Positions 46,559 through 54,791 of a stretch of DNA of 64,000 nt are shown here, piece by piece. The position numbers and the translations under genes were made by a program. This DNA comes from Mucilaginibacter sp. L294 (GTDB lineage Bacteria > Bacteroidota > Bacteroidia > Sphingobacteriales > Sphingobacteriaceae). The stretch is taken from NCBI RefSeq assembly GCF_001636615.1, contig NZ_LGEK01000006.1, positions 1-64,000 on the forward strand, read 5' to 3'. The notes beneath the pieces were generated by a model. It was not told the origin of the DNA, searched no databases, and saw nothing but the letters and a program-made list of their open reading frames with translations. The first letter of the stretch is position 1. Every line of letters starts with the position of its first letter.

Positions 46559-46981
46559 TTAATACTGCAGCAACAGGCTTTCAATAGCCAGCCGGTACGA
46601 GTGCATGCCAAAACCTGCTATAACACCTTTACAGCTTGCTGCCAGCATAGAATGGTGCCTGAATTCTTCGCGTTTGTACACGTTAGAAATATGCACCTCA
46701 ATAGTTGGTGTTTTGATAGCTGCAATAGCATCGGCTATGGCAATAGAAGTATGCGTATAAGCGCCGGCGTTAAGCACAATGCCATCGTAGCTAAAGCCAA
46801 CTTCGTGCAGTTTGTTTATAATTTCGCCCTCAACATTACTTTGGTAATAATTAATGGTGATGTTTGTAAAGTGGTTTTGCAATTCGGCAAGGTAGCTTTC
46901 AAAATCAGCGCTGCCGTATATAGATTTTTCGCGTACGCCAAGCAGGTTTAAATTTGGCCCGTTTATAATTTGTATATTCAT
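46559..46981 (-). CDS. aroQ: Type II 3-dehydroquinate dehydratase
   Basis: A 140-residue shikimate-pathway enzyme converting 3-dehydroquinate to 3-dehydroshikimate. It has the signature INGPNLNLLGVRE, catalytic Tyr in the following flexible loop (SIYGS), LNAGAYTHTSIAI and IEVHISNVYKREEFR. The length is standard for the dodecameric type II enzyme. It is divergent to xerD with a 40-base gap. Confidence 0.94.
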   Translation of the reverse strand: MNIQIINGPNLNLLGVREKSIYGSADFESYLAELQNHFTNITINYYQSNVEGEIINKLHEVGFSYDGIVLNAGAYTHTSIAIADAIAAIKTPTIEVHISNVYKREEFRHHSMLAASCKGVIAGFGMHSYRLAIESLLLQY

Positions 46982-47021
46982 TTGTTCAAACTTAAGTATA
47001 AAACGTTAAAACTAAAATCAA

Positions 47022-47921
47022 TTGGACTGGCCAAATGCAATAAAAGGATTTAAGGCTTATTTGAAACTGGAACGCTCGCTGGCTCCAAATTCTATCAGTG
47101 CTTATAGTAAAGATTTAGATAAACTATACCAATACGCTGATTTACAAATAAATAAAAAATATCCTACAGAATTTTCTTTACAGGATCTGCGCGATTTTAT
47201 TAACTGGGTGAACGAATTGGGCATGATCCCGTCAACACAATCGCGCATTATATCGGGCATAAAATCATTTTACAAATACCTGCTGATAGAAGACCTGATA
47301 GCTGCCGACCCATCCGAATTATTAGAGACGCCCAAGATACAGCGCAAGCTGCCCGATACGCTGAGCATCTACGATATTGATAAAATGATAGCCGCTATCG
47401 ATCTCTCAAAACCCGAGGGTACCCGTAACAAAGCCATACTTGAAGTGATGTATGGTTGCGGGTTGCGGGTGTCTGAACTAACAGAACTGAAGCTATCCAA
47501 CATCCATCCCGAGATTGAATTTATAAAAGTAACCGGCAAAGGCAGCAAGGAGCGGCTGGTGCCCATTGGCGGCGAAGCCTTAAAGGCGCTTAAAATTTGG
47601 ATAGAGCAGGTACGTGTTCATATCGATATTAAAAAAGGCGAGGAAGACCTGGTGTTTTTAAACCGCCGGGGCAGCAGGCTGAGCCGCGTTTACATTTTTA
47701 TGCTGGTAAAACAACTGGCAGAACTCACCGGGTTACGGAAAACCATCAGTCCGCATACTTTTCGCCATTCGTTTGCTACCCACCTGGTTGAAGGCGGCGC
47801 TGACCTGCGCGCCGTACAGGAAATGCTGGGCCATGAAAGCATCACCACAACAGAGATCTATACCCACCTGGACAGGGAGTATCTAAAGAGCACCATTATT
47901 GAGTTTCATCCGAGGAATTAG
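47022..47921 (+). CDS. xerD: Site-specific tyrosine recombinase XerD
   Basis: This 299-residue recombinase resolves chromosome dimers at dif with XerC and FtsK. An N-terminal SAM-like domain (1-85) precedes the catalytic domain with Arg149 (GCGLRVSE), His245 and Arg248 (SPHTFRHSFATHL), His271 (LGHES) and the nucleophile Tyr280 (TEIYTHLD). The spacing equals that of E. coli XerD. Translation starts with TTG at 47022; no in-frame ATG precedes the conserved FKAYLKLERSL segment. No mobile-element features surround it, so it is the housekeeping enzyme. Confidence 0.93.
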   Translation: MDWPNAIKGFKAYLKLERSLAPNSISAYSKDLDKLYQYADLQINKKYPTEFSLQDLRDFINWVNELGMIPSTQSRIISGIKSFYKYLLIEDLIAADPSELLETPKIQRKLPDTLSIYDIDKMIAAIDLSKPEGTRNKAILEVMYGCGLRVSELTELKLSNIHPEIEFIKVTGKGSKERLVPIGGEALKALKIWIEQVRVHIDIKKGEEDLVFLNRRGSRLSRVYIFMLVKQLAELTGLRKTISPHTFRHSFATHLVEGGADLRAVQEMLGHESITTTEIYTHLDREYLKSTIIEFHPRN

Positions 47922-47943
47922 GGGTTTTCCTATATATACATCG

Positions 47944-48032
47944 CGCGTCATTGCGAGCGTAGCGTGGCAATCTTCGACATGCTTGTCGCCTACTTTTCTA
48001 TCGAAGATTGCCACGCTACGCTCGCAATGACG
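47944..48032. repeat. Long dispersed inverted repeat, CGTCATTGCGAG family, copy 2
   Basis: The arms begin CGCGTCATTGCGAGCGTAGC and end GCTCGCAATGACG, as at 2846-2942, with a different spacer (CATGCTTGTCGCCTACTTTT). It lies in the convergent gap between xerD and prmC. Confidence 0.85.
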
Positions 48033-48036
48033 GGTT

Positions 48037-48064
48037 GTAAAGACGCGAAGTATCGCGTCTTTAC
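48037..48064. repeat. Hairpin GTAAAGACGCGA-AGTA-TCGCGTCTTTAC overlapping the prmC stop
   Basis: A perfect 12-bp stem with a four-base loop. The prmC stop codon (48061-48063, minus strand) lies inside its arm. It probably serves as the transcript end and resembles other dispersed Bacteroidota hairpins. Confidence 0.75.
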
Positions 48065-48939
48065 GATAATAATTTCACCGCCTTCACCATCCTGTCCCTG
48101 CCGCTCATGTCCTTACGTAACTCAATGTTAGTAAATACTTTATCAGCTAACAGCTCAACTGTTTCTTTGCCAAAATTCTCGTTTATCTCGAAGAACAATA
48201 AACCATTGGGGGATAAGCTCCGGGCAGCATAATCGGCAATAGCCTTATAAAATATCAACGGGTCGTTCTCGGGGACAAAAAGCGCCGAATGCGGCTCAAA
48301 ACCGGTTACGTTTTGGTGCATCAGGAGTTTATCTGCCAAAGTAACGTAAGGAGGGTTGCTTATAATGATGTCGAATTTCGAATGTTCAATTTCGGATTTA
48401 GTATTCAAGATATCATCATAAATAAAATCAACCTTAACTTCATTAATTACAGCATTTTGCCTGGCGGTATGTAAAGCATCTGTAGATATATCAATAGCCG
48501 TTACATCGGCAACAGGCAGGTTCTTTTTAAGGCTGATGGCGATGCACCCGCTGCCCGTACCAATATCCAAAACAGACAGACTACTACCAACTGCTAACTT
48601 CAAACTGCCAACTGATGTAAGGATCCATTCTACCAGTTCCTCCGTCTCCGGCCGTGGTATCAGCGTGGCCGGGTTTACTAAAAAGTTAAGGCCGTAAAAC
48701 TCCGTATTGCCCAGAATGTATTGCACGGGCTTGCCGGTTTTAAGCTCTTCGAGGATGCTTTGTATTTTCTCAACGGCTTCTCCGTCCACATCATCTTCGG
48801 GGAAGGCCTTTATTTTAGCACGGGACATGCCTGTAATTTCTTCCAGCACCAGCATGGCAATAGCCTCAGTTTCACGGCTATCATACACCTTGGTTAAACT
48901 TTGCTGAAATTCCAGGAACACATCCTTAATAGTTTTCAT
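48061..48939 (-). CDS. prmC: Peptide chain release factor N5-glutamine methyltransferase
   Basis: This 292-residue SAM-dependent enzyme methylates the GGQ glutamine of release factors. The N-terminal helical domain has QYILGNTEFYG and LIPRPETEELVEW. The methyltransferase core has LDIGTGSGCIAISL and the catalytic ISNPPYV. Two stretches look unlike the family: KLAVGSSLS (about 107-118) and NTKSEIEHSKF (about 178-190). Both are encoded by DNA resembling intergenic repeats. The start at 48939 is preferred over one 15 codons earlier that would overlap ribD. Confidence 0.9.
   Translation of the reverse strand: MKTIKDVFLEFQQSLTKVYDSRETEAIAMLVLEEITGMSRAKIKAFPEDDVDGEAVEKIQSILEELKTGKPVQYILGNTEFYGLNFLVNPATLIPRPETEELVEWILTSVGSLKLAVGSSLSVLDIGTGSGCIAISLKKNLPVADVTAIDISTDALHTARQNAVINEVKVDFIYDDILNTKSEIEHSKFDIIISNPPYVTLADKLLMHQNVTGFEPHSALFVPENDPLIFYKAIADYAARSLSPNGLLFFEINENFGKETVELLADKVFTNIELRKDMSGRDRMVKAVKLLS
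48380..48400. repeat. Dispersed repeat inside prmC (GAATGTTCAATTTCG family)
   Basis: Identical to 46501-46521 except for one base. On the minus strand it encodes part of NTKSEIEHSKF in frame, without a stop. Confidence 0.6.
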
Positions 48940-48972
48940 GCAACAAAGTAACATAAAACCTACTTTTGCACA

Positions 48973-50025
48973 ATGGCAATACATGAAATATATATGCAGC
49001 GCTGCCTTGAAATGGCCGCTTTAGGCGCCGGTAACGTTAGCCCGAACCCGATGGTTGGCGCTGTGATAGTGCATGATGGCCAGATAATAGGCGAGGGTTA
49101 CCACCAAAAATATGGTGAAGCCCATGCCGAGGTAAATGCCGTTAATATGGTGATTGCCAGTTATAGTAACCATGCCGACCTGCTGAAGCAAAGCACCATT
49201 TATGTTTCGCTTGAGCCCTGTGCGCATTACGGCAAAACACCGCCCTGTGCCGATCTGATCATTAAACACCAGATAGGTAAAGTGATAGTGGGCTGCCGCG
49301 ATCCATTCGCTCAGGTGGATGGCAAAGGGATTGAAAAATTACAGGCTGCCGGTATTGAAGTAATAATTGGTGTGTTAGAAAAAGAATGCCAATGGCTAAA
49401 TCGCCGTTTTTTTACCCGGGTACAAAAACAACGGCCATACATTATATTAAAATGGGCGCAAACGGCCGATGGTTTTTTTGCCCCCGCCGATGGCAGCCAG
49501 CACTGGATAACCGGCCCCGAAAGCCGTAAACTGGTACACCAATGGCGTGCCGAAGAAGATGCCATACTGGTTGGCAAGAACACCGTACTGGCTGATAACC
49601 CGCAGTTAAATGTGCGCTACGCGGAGGGGCAGTCGCCCAAAAGGGTGGTGATAGACCGCCGTTTGGAGTTAAATGAACAGTTGAATGTGTTTGATCAATC
49701 GGTTGAAACATTGATATTTAATGAGATAAAAACCGATATAGACGGTAAAAATAAATACATAGCCCTGGAGGATTTTGACCGCTTTGTACCGCAGTATATT
49801 TTGTTCCAGTTGTACCTGCAAGATATTCAGTCGGTAATTATTGAGGGTGGCGCTTATACATTAAAAGCGTTTATTGATGCCGGTTTATGGGATGAAGCAC
49901 GTATTTTTACCGGAGCATCTGTATTGGAAAGCGGAATAAAAGCCCCCCTTGTAACAGGCACTGTTATCAACGAACATACGGTTGGGGGCGATAATTTACA
50001 GATCATTACAAATCTACCTATATAA
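48973..50025 (+). CDS. ribD: Bifunctional riboflavin biosynthesis deaminase/reductase
   Basis: This 350-residue enzyme performs the second and third steps of riboflavin synthesis. The N-terminal deaminase (1-145) carries zinc ligands in HAEVNAV (His51, Glu53) and the Cys pair of PCAHYGKTPPCADLI. The C-terminal reductase (about 150-350) has ILKWAQTADGF and a late EGGAYTLKAFIDAGLWDE block. It is divergent from prmC with a 33-base gap and is followed two bases later by an EamA transporter. Confidence 0.95.
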   Translation: MAIHEIYMQRCLEMAALGAGNVSPNPMVGAVIVHDGQIIGEGYHQKYGEAHAEVNAVNMVIASYSNHADLLKQSTIYVSLEPCAHYGKTPPCADLIIKHQIGKVIVGCRDPFAQVDGKGIEKLQAAGIEVIIGVLEKECQWLNRRFFTRVQKQRPYIILKWAQTADGFFAPADGSQHWITGPESRKLVHQWRAEEDAILVGKNTVLADNPQLNVRYAEGQSPKRVVIDRRLELNEQLNVFDQSVETLIFNEIKTDIDGKNKYIALEDFDRFVPQYILFQLYLQDIQSVIIEGGAYTLKAFIDAGLWDEARIFTGASVLESGIKAPLVTGTVINEHTVGGDNLQIITNLPI

Positions 50026-50027
50026 TA

Positions 50028-50897
50028 ATGTTATACGTTTTTTTAAGTATATGTTGCAGCGTTATTGTTTCTGTATTGCTGAAACTGGCCAGGCGCTACC
50101 AGATAGATGTTTTCCAGGCCATTACCTGGAATTATAGCATAGCCATACTGCTTACCTGGTTCTTTTTTAAACCGGTACTGCAATTTGAAACCTTAAAACA
50201 AGCACCGTTTAGCATACTACTCCCTTTAGGTGTTTTATTACCGGTTATATTTTTTGCGCTGGCAGCTTCGGTAAGGGTGGCGGGTATTGTACGTACAGAT
50301 GTAGCGCAAAGGTTATCGTTATTTGTATCATTAAGCGCGGCGTTTTTAATATTCGGCGATCATTTAAACACCCTTAAATTTATAGGGATAGCTGTGGGTT
50401 TAGCAGCCATAATGTGCAGTATCCCCTGGCAAAAACAAACGGCCAACCGCAGGGTACTCAGTAACGCATGGGTATACCTGGTGTTGGTTTTTCTGGGCTT
50501 TGGCCTTATTGATATACTGTTTAAACAGGTGGCAGCCTTTAAGCAAATGCCCTTTACAACGCTGCAATTTTTAGCCTTTATTGTCGCTTTTGTAGTATCA
50601 CTTATTATACTTGTAATCAGGAAAATAAATAAGTTATCTAAAATAACTTTTACGCATGTTATCTTCGGCTGGATATTAGGGGTAGCAAATTTTGGTAATA
50701 TATATTTTTACCTGAAGGCTCATAAAGCACTCTCCAACAGCCCCTCTACCGTATTTACAGGTATGAATATTGGTGTGATAGCCCTTGGCACCCTGGTAGG
50801 CTTAGTGCTTTTTAACGAACGTTTAAGCATACTCAACAAAATAGGTGTGGCCCTGGCAGTTGTGGCAATTATAATTATTACCGTTTCAAATCATTAA
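50028..50897 (+). CDS. EamA/DMT family transporter
   Basis: A 289-residue inner-membrane protein with ten hydrophobic helices in two five-helix repeats, the EamA layout. The second repeat ends with FTGMNIGVIALGTLVGLVLF, typical of the family. It starts two bases after ribD and precedes yigZ by six, so the three are probably one operon. A metabolite-export role linked to riboflavin is possible but unsupported. Confidence 0.85.
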   Translation: MLYVFLSICCSVIVSVLLKLARRYQIDVFQAITWNYSIAILLTWFFFKPVLQFETLKQAPFSILLPLGVLLPVIFFALAASVRVAGIVRTDVAQRLSLFVSLSAAFLIFGDHLNTLKFIGIAVGLAAIMCSIPWQKQTANRRVLSNAWVYLVLVFLGFGLIDILFKQVAAFKQMPFTTLQFLAFIVAFVVSLIILVIRKINKLSKITFTHVIFGWILGVANFGNIYFYLKAHKALSNSPSTVFTGMNIGVIALGTLVGLVLFNERLSILNKIGVALAVVAIIIITVSNH

Positions 50898-50903
50898 ACG
50901 CCG

Positions 50904-51518
50904 ATGCTGTTCGACGATACTTACAAAACCATCGCGCACCCTTCAGAAAGCATCTTTCGCGATCGTGGGAGTAAATTCCTGGGGTTTGCCTATCCGGTTA
51001 CATCTGATCATGATATCAAAGCCATTGTGGCTAATTTAAAGGCCGAACACCCAAAAGCTAACCACCATTGCTGGGCCATCAGGCTGGGGATAGACCGGTC
51101 CGTTTTTAGGGTGAATGACGACGGTGAACCATCGGGCACAGCAGGCAGGCCTATCCTGAATATCTTATTGTCGCGTAACATCACCAATGTGCTGGTGGTG
51201 GTAGTCCGCTATTTTGGCGGCACTTTATTAGGTGTCCCCGGCTTAATTAATGCTTATAAAACTGCTACCGAAATGGCGCTGGATACCACGCAGGTGATAG
51301 AAAAAACCGTAAACGATATTTACACCATTACCTTTGACTATGTGCAGATGAACGACGTAATGCGCATTATTAAAGACGAACAACTGCAGATACTGGAGCA
51401 GGTATCAGAATTGAACTGCCAGATCAAATTCTCCGTTCGCAAAACGCAGGTAGAGCAGGTGATGTATAAACTGAATAAAGTAAGCGGCGTAAAGGCGGTT
51501 TATAATTATAGCGGGTAA
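50904..51518 (+). CDS. yigZ: YigZ/IMPACT family protein
   Basis: A 204-residue protein with an N-terminal UPF0029/IMPACT domain (about 15-125) and a C-terminal DUF1949 ferredoxin-like domain (about 140-200). The IMPACT domain has RDRGSKFLGFAYPV, the DDGEPSGTAGRPIL signature and VVVVRYFGGTLLGVPGL. The eukaryotic relative regulates GCN2; the bacterial role is unclear, possibly nucleic-acid or translation related. It is the last gene of the ribD-EamA-yigZ series. Confidence 0.9.
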   Translation: MLFDDTYKTIAHPSESIFRDRGSKFLGFAYPVTSDHDIKAIVANLKAEHPKANHHCWAIRLGIDRSVFRVNDDGEPSGTAGRPILNILLSRNITNVLVVVVRYFGGTLLGVPGLINAYKTATEMALDTTQVIEKTVNDIYTITFDYVQMNDVMRIIKDEQLQILEQVSELNCQIKFSVRKTQVEQVMYKLNKVSGVKAVYNYSG

Positions 51519-51533
51519 GGTTGCATTATTATC

Positions 51534-51603
51534 TCACGCAAAGACGCTAAGACGCAATTCAAGAAATAGTAAACTTTTTTCGCGTCTTAGCGTCTTTGCG
51601 TGA
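51534..51603. repeat. Perfect inverted repeat, CACGCAAAGACGC family
   Basis: Perfect 22-bp arms (51534-51555 and 51582-51603; TCACGCAAAGACGCTAAGAC then GC) around a 26-base spacer. It is the same family as the elements flanking the GxxExxY gene at 53 kb. It lies between yigZ and mgtE. Confidence 0.85.
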
Positions 51604-51666
51604 AACACACTCTTTTGTAAATTCCACCCATCTACCTTTCAGTAAAATTGCTTATTTTGCCTGCAT

Positions 51667-53016
51667 ATGCAATCTTTTGAAATAGATAAAACCGACCTGC
51701 TCCGCATTAAAACCGCTCTTGAGGGGGATGATGCTGGGTTACAGGAGGTTCTGAAAGACTATCACGCTTCGGAGATTGCCATCCTGTTTGAAAAACTCCC
51801 GCAGGAAGCCAAGGAGCGGATTATCAATACCCTGTCGACCGAGATAGCATCTGAGGTGATCTCGGAAATGACCGAGGAATCGCACCCGGAAGACCTGTTG
51901 ATCAGCCTCCATCCCGAGAAGCGCTCTGATATTGTTGAGGAGATGGATTATGACGTAGCTACGGATATTATCTCACAGCTCGACGAACAGGATCAGCACG
52001 AGATATTACAGGATATTGACCAGGATGATGCTACCAGTATCCGTGCGCTGTTAAATTACCATGAGGATACCGCCGGTGGTTTGATGAACTCGCAGGTTAT
52101 TTGCGTAAACATTAACCTGGATAAGAAAATGGCGCTCGATGAGATCATCCGCCAGTCGGAGGAGATGGAAGAGTTTTACACCATTTACGTGGTAGATGAC
52201 CATAAGACCCTGCAGGGCATCGTATCCATCAAAGATATTATCAAAGCCCGCAGCGAGGCCAAAGTGCGCGATCTGGTACAACCCGATTTTGTGTATGTAA
52301 AGGCCGAGCTCGATCAGGAAGAGGTAGCCAAACTGATCTCGCAATATAACCTCACCACTATCCCCGTGGTGGATGACCATATGAAGCTACTTGGCCGTAT
52401 TACCGTTGATGATATTATCGACGTAATGGAAGCCGAGAACACAGAGGATATCCTGAAGATCTCCGGGGTATCCGAAGATGAGGAACTGAGCGGTAACTGG
52501 CAGGACGCGGTGAAAAGCCGTTTACCATGGCTCATTATCAATTTGGGTACGGCGTTTTTGGCGGCATCCATTATCCGTAATTTCGATTCGACAGTAAAAA
52601 ACCTGGCCATTATATCGGCTTACATGACCATTATTGCAGGTATGGGCGGTAACACCGCTACACAGGCATTGGCAGTAACCGTAAGGCGTATCTCGCTAAG
52701 CGACTTGAGCGACAGGCAAGCCTACAACACCGTTATAAAAGAGTTTCTGGTAGGATTAATAAACGGCGCCGCAAACGGGGTGATTGTTTTTGCAGTGGCT
52801 TATTTTTACGATGCCAACCCCATGCTGGGCCTGGTATTGTTTTTAGCCATGACAGGTAACCTGGTTATTGCCGGTATTACAGGCGCGTCTATCCCGCTGG
52901 TTTTGAAAAGGGTAGGCATAGACCCGGCAGTGGCATCATCTATTATCATCACCACATTTACAGATTGTATTGGATTTTTTCTGCCACTATGGTTGGCAAG
53001 CAAGCTTTTATTATAA
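51667..53016 (+). CDS. mgtE: Magnesium transporter MgtE
   Basis: A 449-residue homodimeric Mg2+ channel. An N-domain of helical repeats (1-130), two CBS domains (about 135-255; VDDHKTLQGIVSIKDII and VVDDHMKLLGRITVDDII) and a C-terminal five-helix pore domain (about 280-449; AGMGGNTATQALAVTVRR) appear in the standard order. The cytosolic part senses Mg2+ and gates the pore. With corA in the same window, two Mg2+ uptake systems are present. Confidence 0.95.
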   Translation: MQSFEIDKTDLLRIKTALEGDDAGLQEVLKDYHASEIAILFEKLPQEAKERIINTLSTEIASEVISEMTEESHPEDLLISLHPEKRSDIVEEMDYDVATDIISQLDEQDQHEILQDIDQDDATSIRALLNYHEDTAGGLMNSQVICVNINLDKKMALDEIIRQSEEMEEFYTIYVVDDHKTLQGIVSIKDIIKARSEAKVRDLVQPDFVYVKAELDQEEVAKLISQYNLTTIPVVDDHMKLLGRITVDDIIDVMEAENTEDILKISGVSEDEELSGNWQDAVKSRLPWLIINLGTAFLAASIIRNFDSTVKNLAIISAYMTIIAGMGGNTATQALAVTVRRISLSDLSDRQAYNTVIKEFLVGLINGAANGVIVFAVAYFYDANPMLGLVLFLAMTGNLVIAGITGASIPLVLKRVGIDPAVASSIIITTFTDCIGFFLPLWLASKLLL

Positions 53017-53071
53017 TTTTGATTTAAGGGGTTTTCTCTCGCAAAGGAGGCTTGTAATTAGTAGGTTTTTG

Positions 53072-53162
53072 CTCTCGCAAAGACGCAGAGACGCGAAAAA
53101 AGATAAAGTGAATTATATATTAAACATGCATTGCGTCTTAGCGTCCTTGCGTGAAACAAAAT
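53072..53162. repeat. 91-bp direct repeat, left of GxxExxY gene
   Basis: It contains a left arm TCTCGCAAAGACGCAGAGAC, spacer, and right arm GCGTCTTAGCGTCCTTGCGT, so it is itself an imperfect inverted repeat. It matches 53565-53655 over 91 bases with two mismatches, including the identical 38-base spacer. It ends five bases before the GxxExxY start codon. A partial left arm (CTCTCGCAAAG) lies just upstream at about 53036. Confidence 0.9.
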
Positions 53163-53167
53163 AAGCA

Positions 53168-53545
53168 ATGACAGAGAATGAACTTTCAAAAATAATTGTA
53201 GATACTGCATTTGAAATTCATTATCAACTTGGCCCGGGGCTTTTAGAATCTGTTTACGAAGAGATAATGTACGCTGAATTACTGAGCAAAGGCTTGATAG
53301 TTGAAAAACAAAAAGCTGTACCTGTAATTTGGAAAGGATTAAAAATGGAGGTTGGTTTCAGAGCGGACTTGATTGTAGAAAATAAAGTTGTTATCGAATT
53401 AAAGTCCGTAGTGGAAATTTCACCTGTACATTCTAAACAAGTATTAACCTATTTAAAACTATCAGGTTGTAAATTGGGCCTTTTGATTAATTTTAATGAG
53501 CCTTTAATTAAGTCAGGGATAACAAGAATTGTAAATAATCTTTGA
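53168..53545 (+). CDS. GxxExxY family protein (putative PD-(D/E)XK-like nuclease)
   Basis: This 125-residue protein has the defining motif GLLESVY (Gly-x-x-Glu-x-x-Tyr) at about residues 23-29, after FEIHYQLGPG. Central strands follow: GFRADLIVENKVVIELKSV, with an Asp and a later Glu-x-Lys arranged like a PD-(D/E)XK nuclease core. The C-terminus is LLINFN...RIVNNL. The family's activity is not established. The gene is exactly framed by two 91-bp direct repeats and is more AT-rich than mgtE and bioB, which suggests a movable or duplicated cassette. Confidence 0.85.
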   Translation: MTENELSKIIVDTAFEIHYQLGPGLLESVYEEIMYAELLSKGLIVEKQKAVPVIWKGLKMEVGFRADLIVENKVVIELKSVVEISPVHSKQVLTYLKLSGCKLGLLINFNEPLIKSGITRIVNNL

Positions 53546-53564
53546 TGCTCAGCGCCTTAAAATT

Positions 53565-53655
53565 CTCTCGCAAAGACGCAGAGACGCGAAAAAAGATAAA
53601 GTGAATTATATATTAAACATGCATTGCGCCTTAGCGTCTTTGCGTGAAACAAAAT
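53565..53655. repeat. 91-bp direct repeat, right of GxxExxY gene
   Basis: Second copy of the element at 53072-53162 in the same orientation with two base changes (GCGCC for GCGTC; GTCTT for GTCCT). It begins 19 bases after the GxxExxY stop. Confidence 0.9.
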
Positions 53656-53660
53656 TAACA

Positions 53661-53726
53661 CATTGCATTTTAATATTTTCAATCAAAAAATCAGCTGAAA
53701 TAATTGAAATAGTAAATAAACTTTGA
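53661..53726 (+). pseudogene. Probable 3' remnant of a second GxxExxY gene
   Basis: This frame reads HCILIFSIKKSAEIIEIVNKL and then a stop. The end of the intact protein is LLINFNEPLIKSGITRIVNNL, with a matching hydrophobic strand, Lys-Ser, and I-V-N-x-L stop. It directly follows the right repeat, as expected if a repeat-gene unit had been duplicated and most of the second gene then lost. The similarity is short, so the call is tentative. Confidence 0.4.
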
Positions 53727-53728
53727 TA

Positions 53729-53761
53729 TTTGCGTCTTAGCATAGCTAACAATTAAATTTG
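53729..53761 (+). promoter_or_regulatory. Bacteroidota-type promoter of bioB
   Basis: A -33 box TTTG at 53729-53732 and a -7 box TAAATTTG at 53754-53761 are 21 bases apart and match the TTTG/TAnnTTTG consensus fully. The predicted start is at about 53766-53767, which coincides with the bioB ATG, so the message may be leaderless. The -33 box lies in a half copy of the TTTGCGTCTTAGC repeat. Confidence 0.55.
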
Positions 53762-53766
53762 AACTA

Positions 53767-54783
53767 ATGACTGAAGTAAGATACGACTGGACACAGGAAG
53801 AAATTTCCAAAATATATCACTCACCGCTGCTTGACCTGATCTTTCGCGCGGCTACCATTCACCGCGAGAATAAGGACTACGCCGAGGTGCAGATAAGCTC
53901 GCTTATTTCCATCAAAACAGGCGGCTGCCCCGAAGATTGCGCTTATTGCCCGCAGGCGGCACGTTACAATACCGGAGTAGATGTGCATGCCATTATGCCA
54001 AAGGAAGAAGTTATCGCGGTAGCGCAAAAAGCAAAAAACGGTGGTGCTTCAAGGCTTTGCATGGGTGCTGCCTGGCGCGAGGTACGTGATAACCGCGATT
54101 TTGACAAGGTAATTGATATGGTAAAAGCCGTTAACGAACTGGATATGGAAGTTTGCTGTACACTGGGCATGCTTACCGAGAGCCAGGCGCAACGTTTGGC
54201 CGATGCAGGCCTGTACGCTTATAACCATAATTTGGATACCTCTGAGGATGATTACAAGCGTATCATCACAACGCGCACTTATGACGATCGTTTACAAACG
54301 CTCGACCATGTGCGTAAAGCAAAAATTTCTGTTTGCAGCGGTGGTATCATTGGCCTTGGCGAAACAGCACAGGACAGGATCTCGATGCTGAAGACATTAT
54401 CAAACATGCCAAAGCACCCGGAGTCTGTGCCGATCAATGCATTGGTACCGGTACAGGGTACGCCACTGGCCGATCAGCCGCGTGTATCTGTTTGGGATAT
54501 GGTAAGGATGATCGCTACTACGCGTATCATTATGCCTAAAACTGTTGTAAGATTATCAGCAGGCCGTACCGAAATGAGCACTGTTGAGCAAGCTATGTGT
54601 TTTATGGCAGGCGCCAACTCCATCTTCGCGGGCGAAAAATTACTGACCACGCCAAACCCTTCTTTTGATGAAGATATGGCTATGTTCCAGCTTTTAGGCT
54701 TAACGCCGCGTAAAGCATTCAAAAACGGTCGCCCTAACGTTTCCAAAGAAATTAAGGAAATGAGCATTAACGAGGTGATATAA
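53767..54783 (+). CDS. bioB: Biotin synthase
   Basis: This 338-residue radical-SAM enzyme inserts sulfur into dethiobiotin. The 4Fe-4S cluster Cys are 54, 58 and 61 (GGCPEDCAYCPQ). YNHNLDTS, SVCSGGIIGLGE and RLSAGRTEM are the diagnostic BioB blocks for substrate and 2Fe-2S cluster binding. The length is typical. No other biotin gene is adjacent. An Mrr-type nuclease gene starts eight bases downstream. Confidence 0.96.
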   Translation: MTEVRYDWTQEEISKIYHSPLLDLIFRAATIHRENKDYAEVQISSLISIKTGGCPEDCAYCPQAARYNTGVDVHAIMPKEEVIAVAQKAKNGGASRLCMGAAWREVRDNRDFDKVIDMVKAVNELDMEVCCTLGMLTESQAQRLADAGLYAYNHNLDTSEDDYKRIITTRTYDDRLQTLDHVRKAKISVCSGGIIGLGETAQDRISMLKTLSNMPKHPESVPINALVPVQGTPLADQPRVSVWDMVRMIATTRIIMPKTVVRLSAGRTEMSTVEQAMCFMAGANSIFAGEKLLTTPNPSFDEDMAMFQLLGLTPRKAFKNGRPNVSKEIKEMSINEVI

Positions 54784-54791
54784 ATTATATC

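Noticed and set aside
47022..47921. Integrase of a mobile element
   Set aside because: Residue spacing and context match housekeeping XerD, and no attachment-site repeats or cargo genes flank it.
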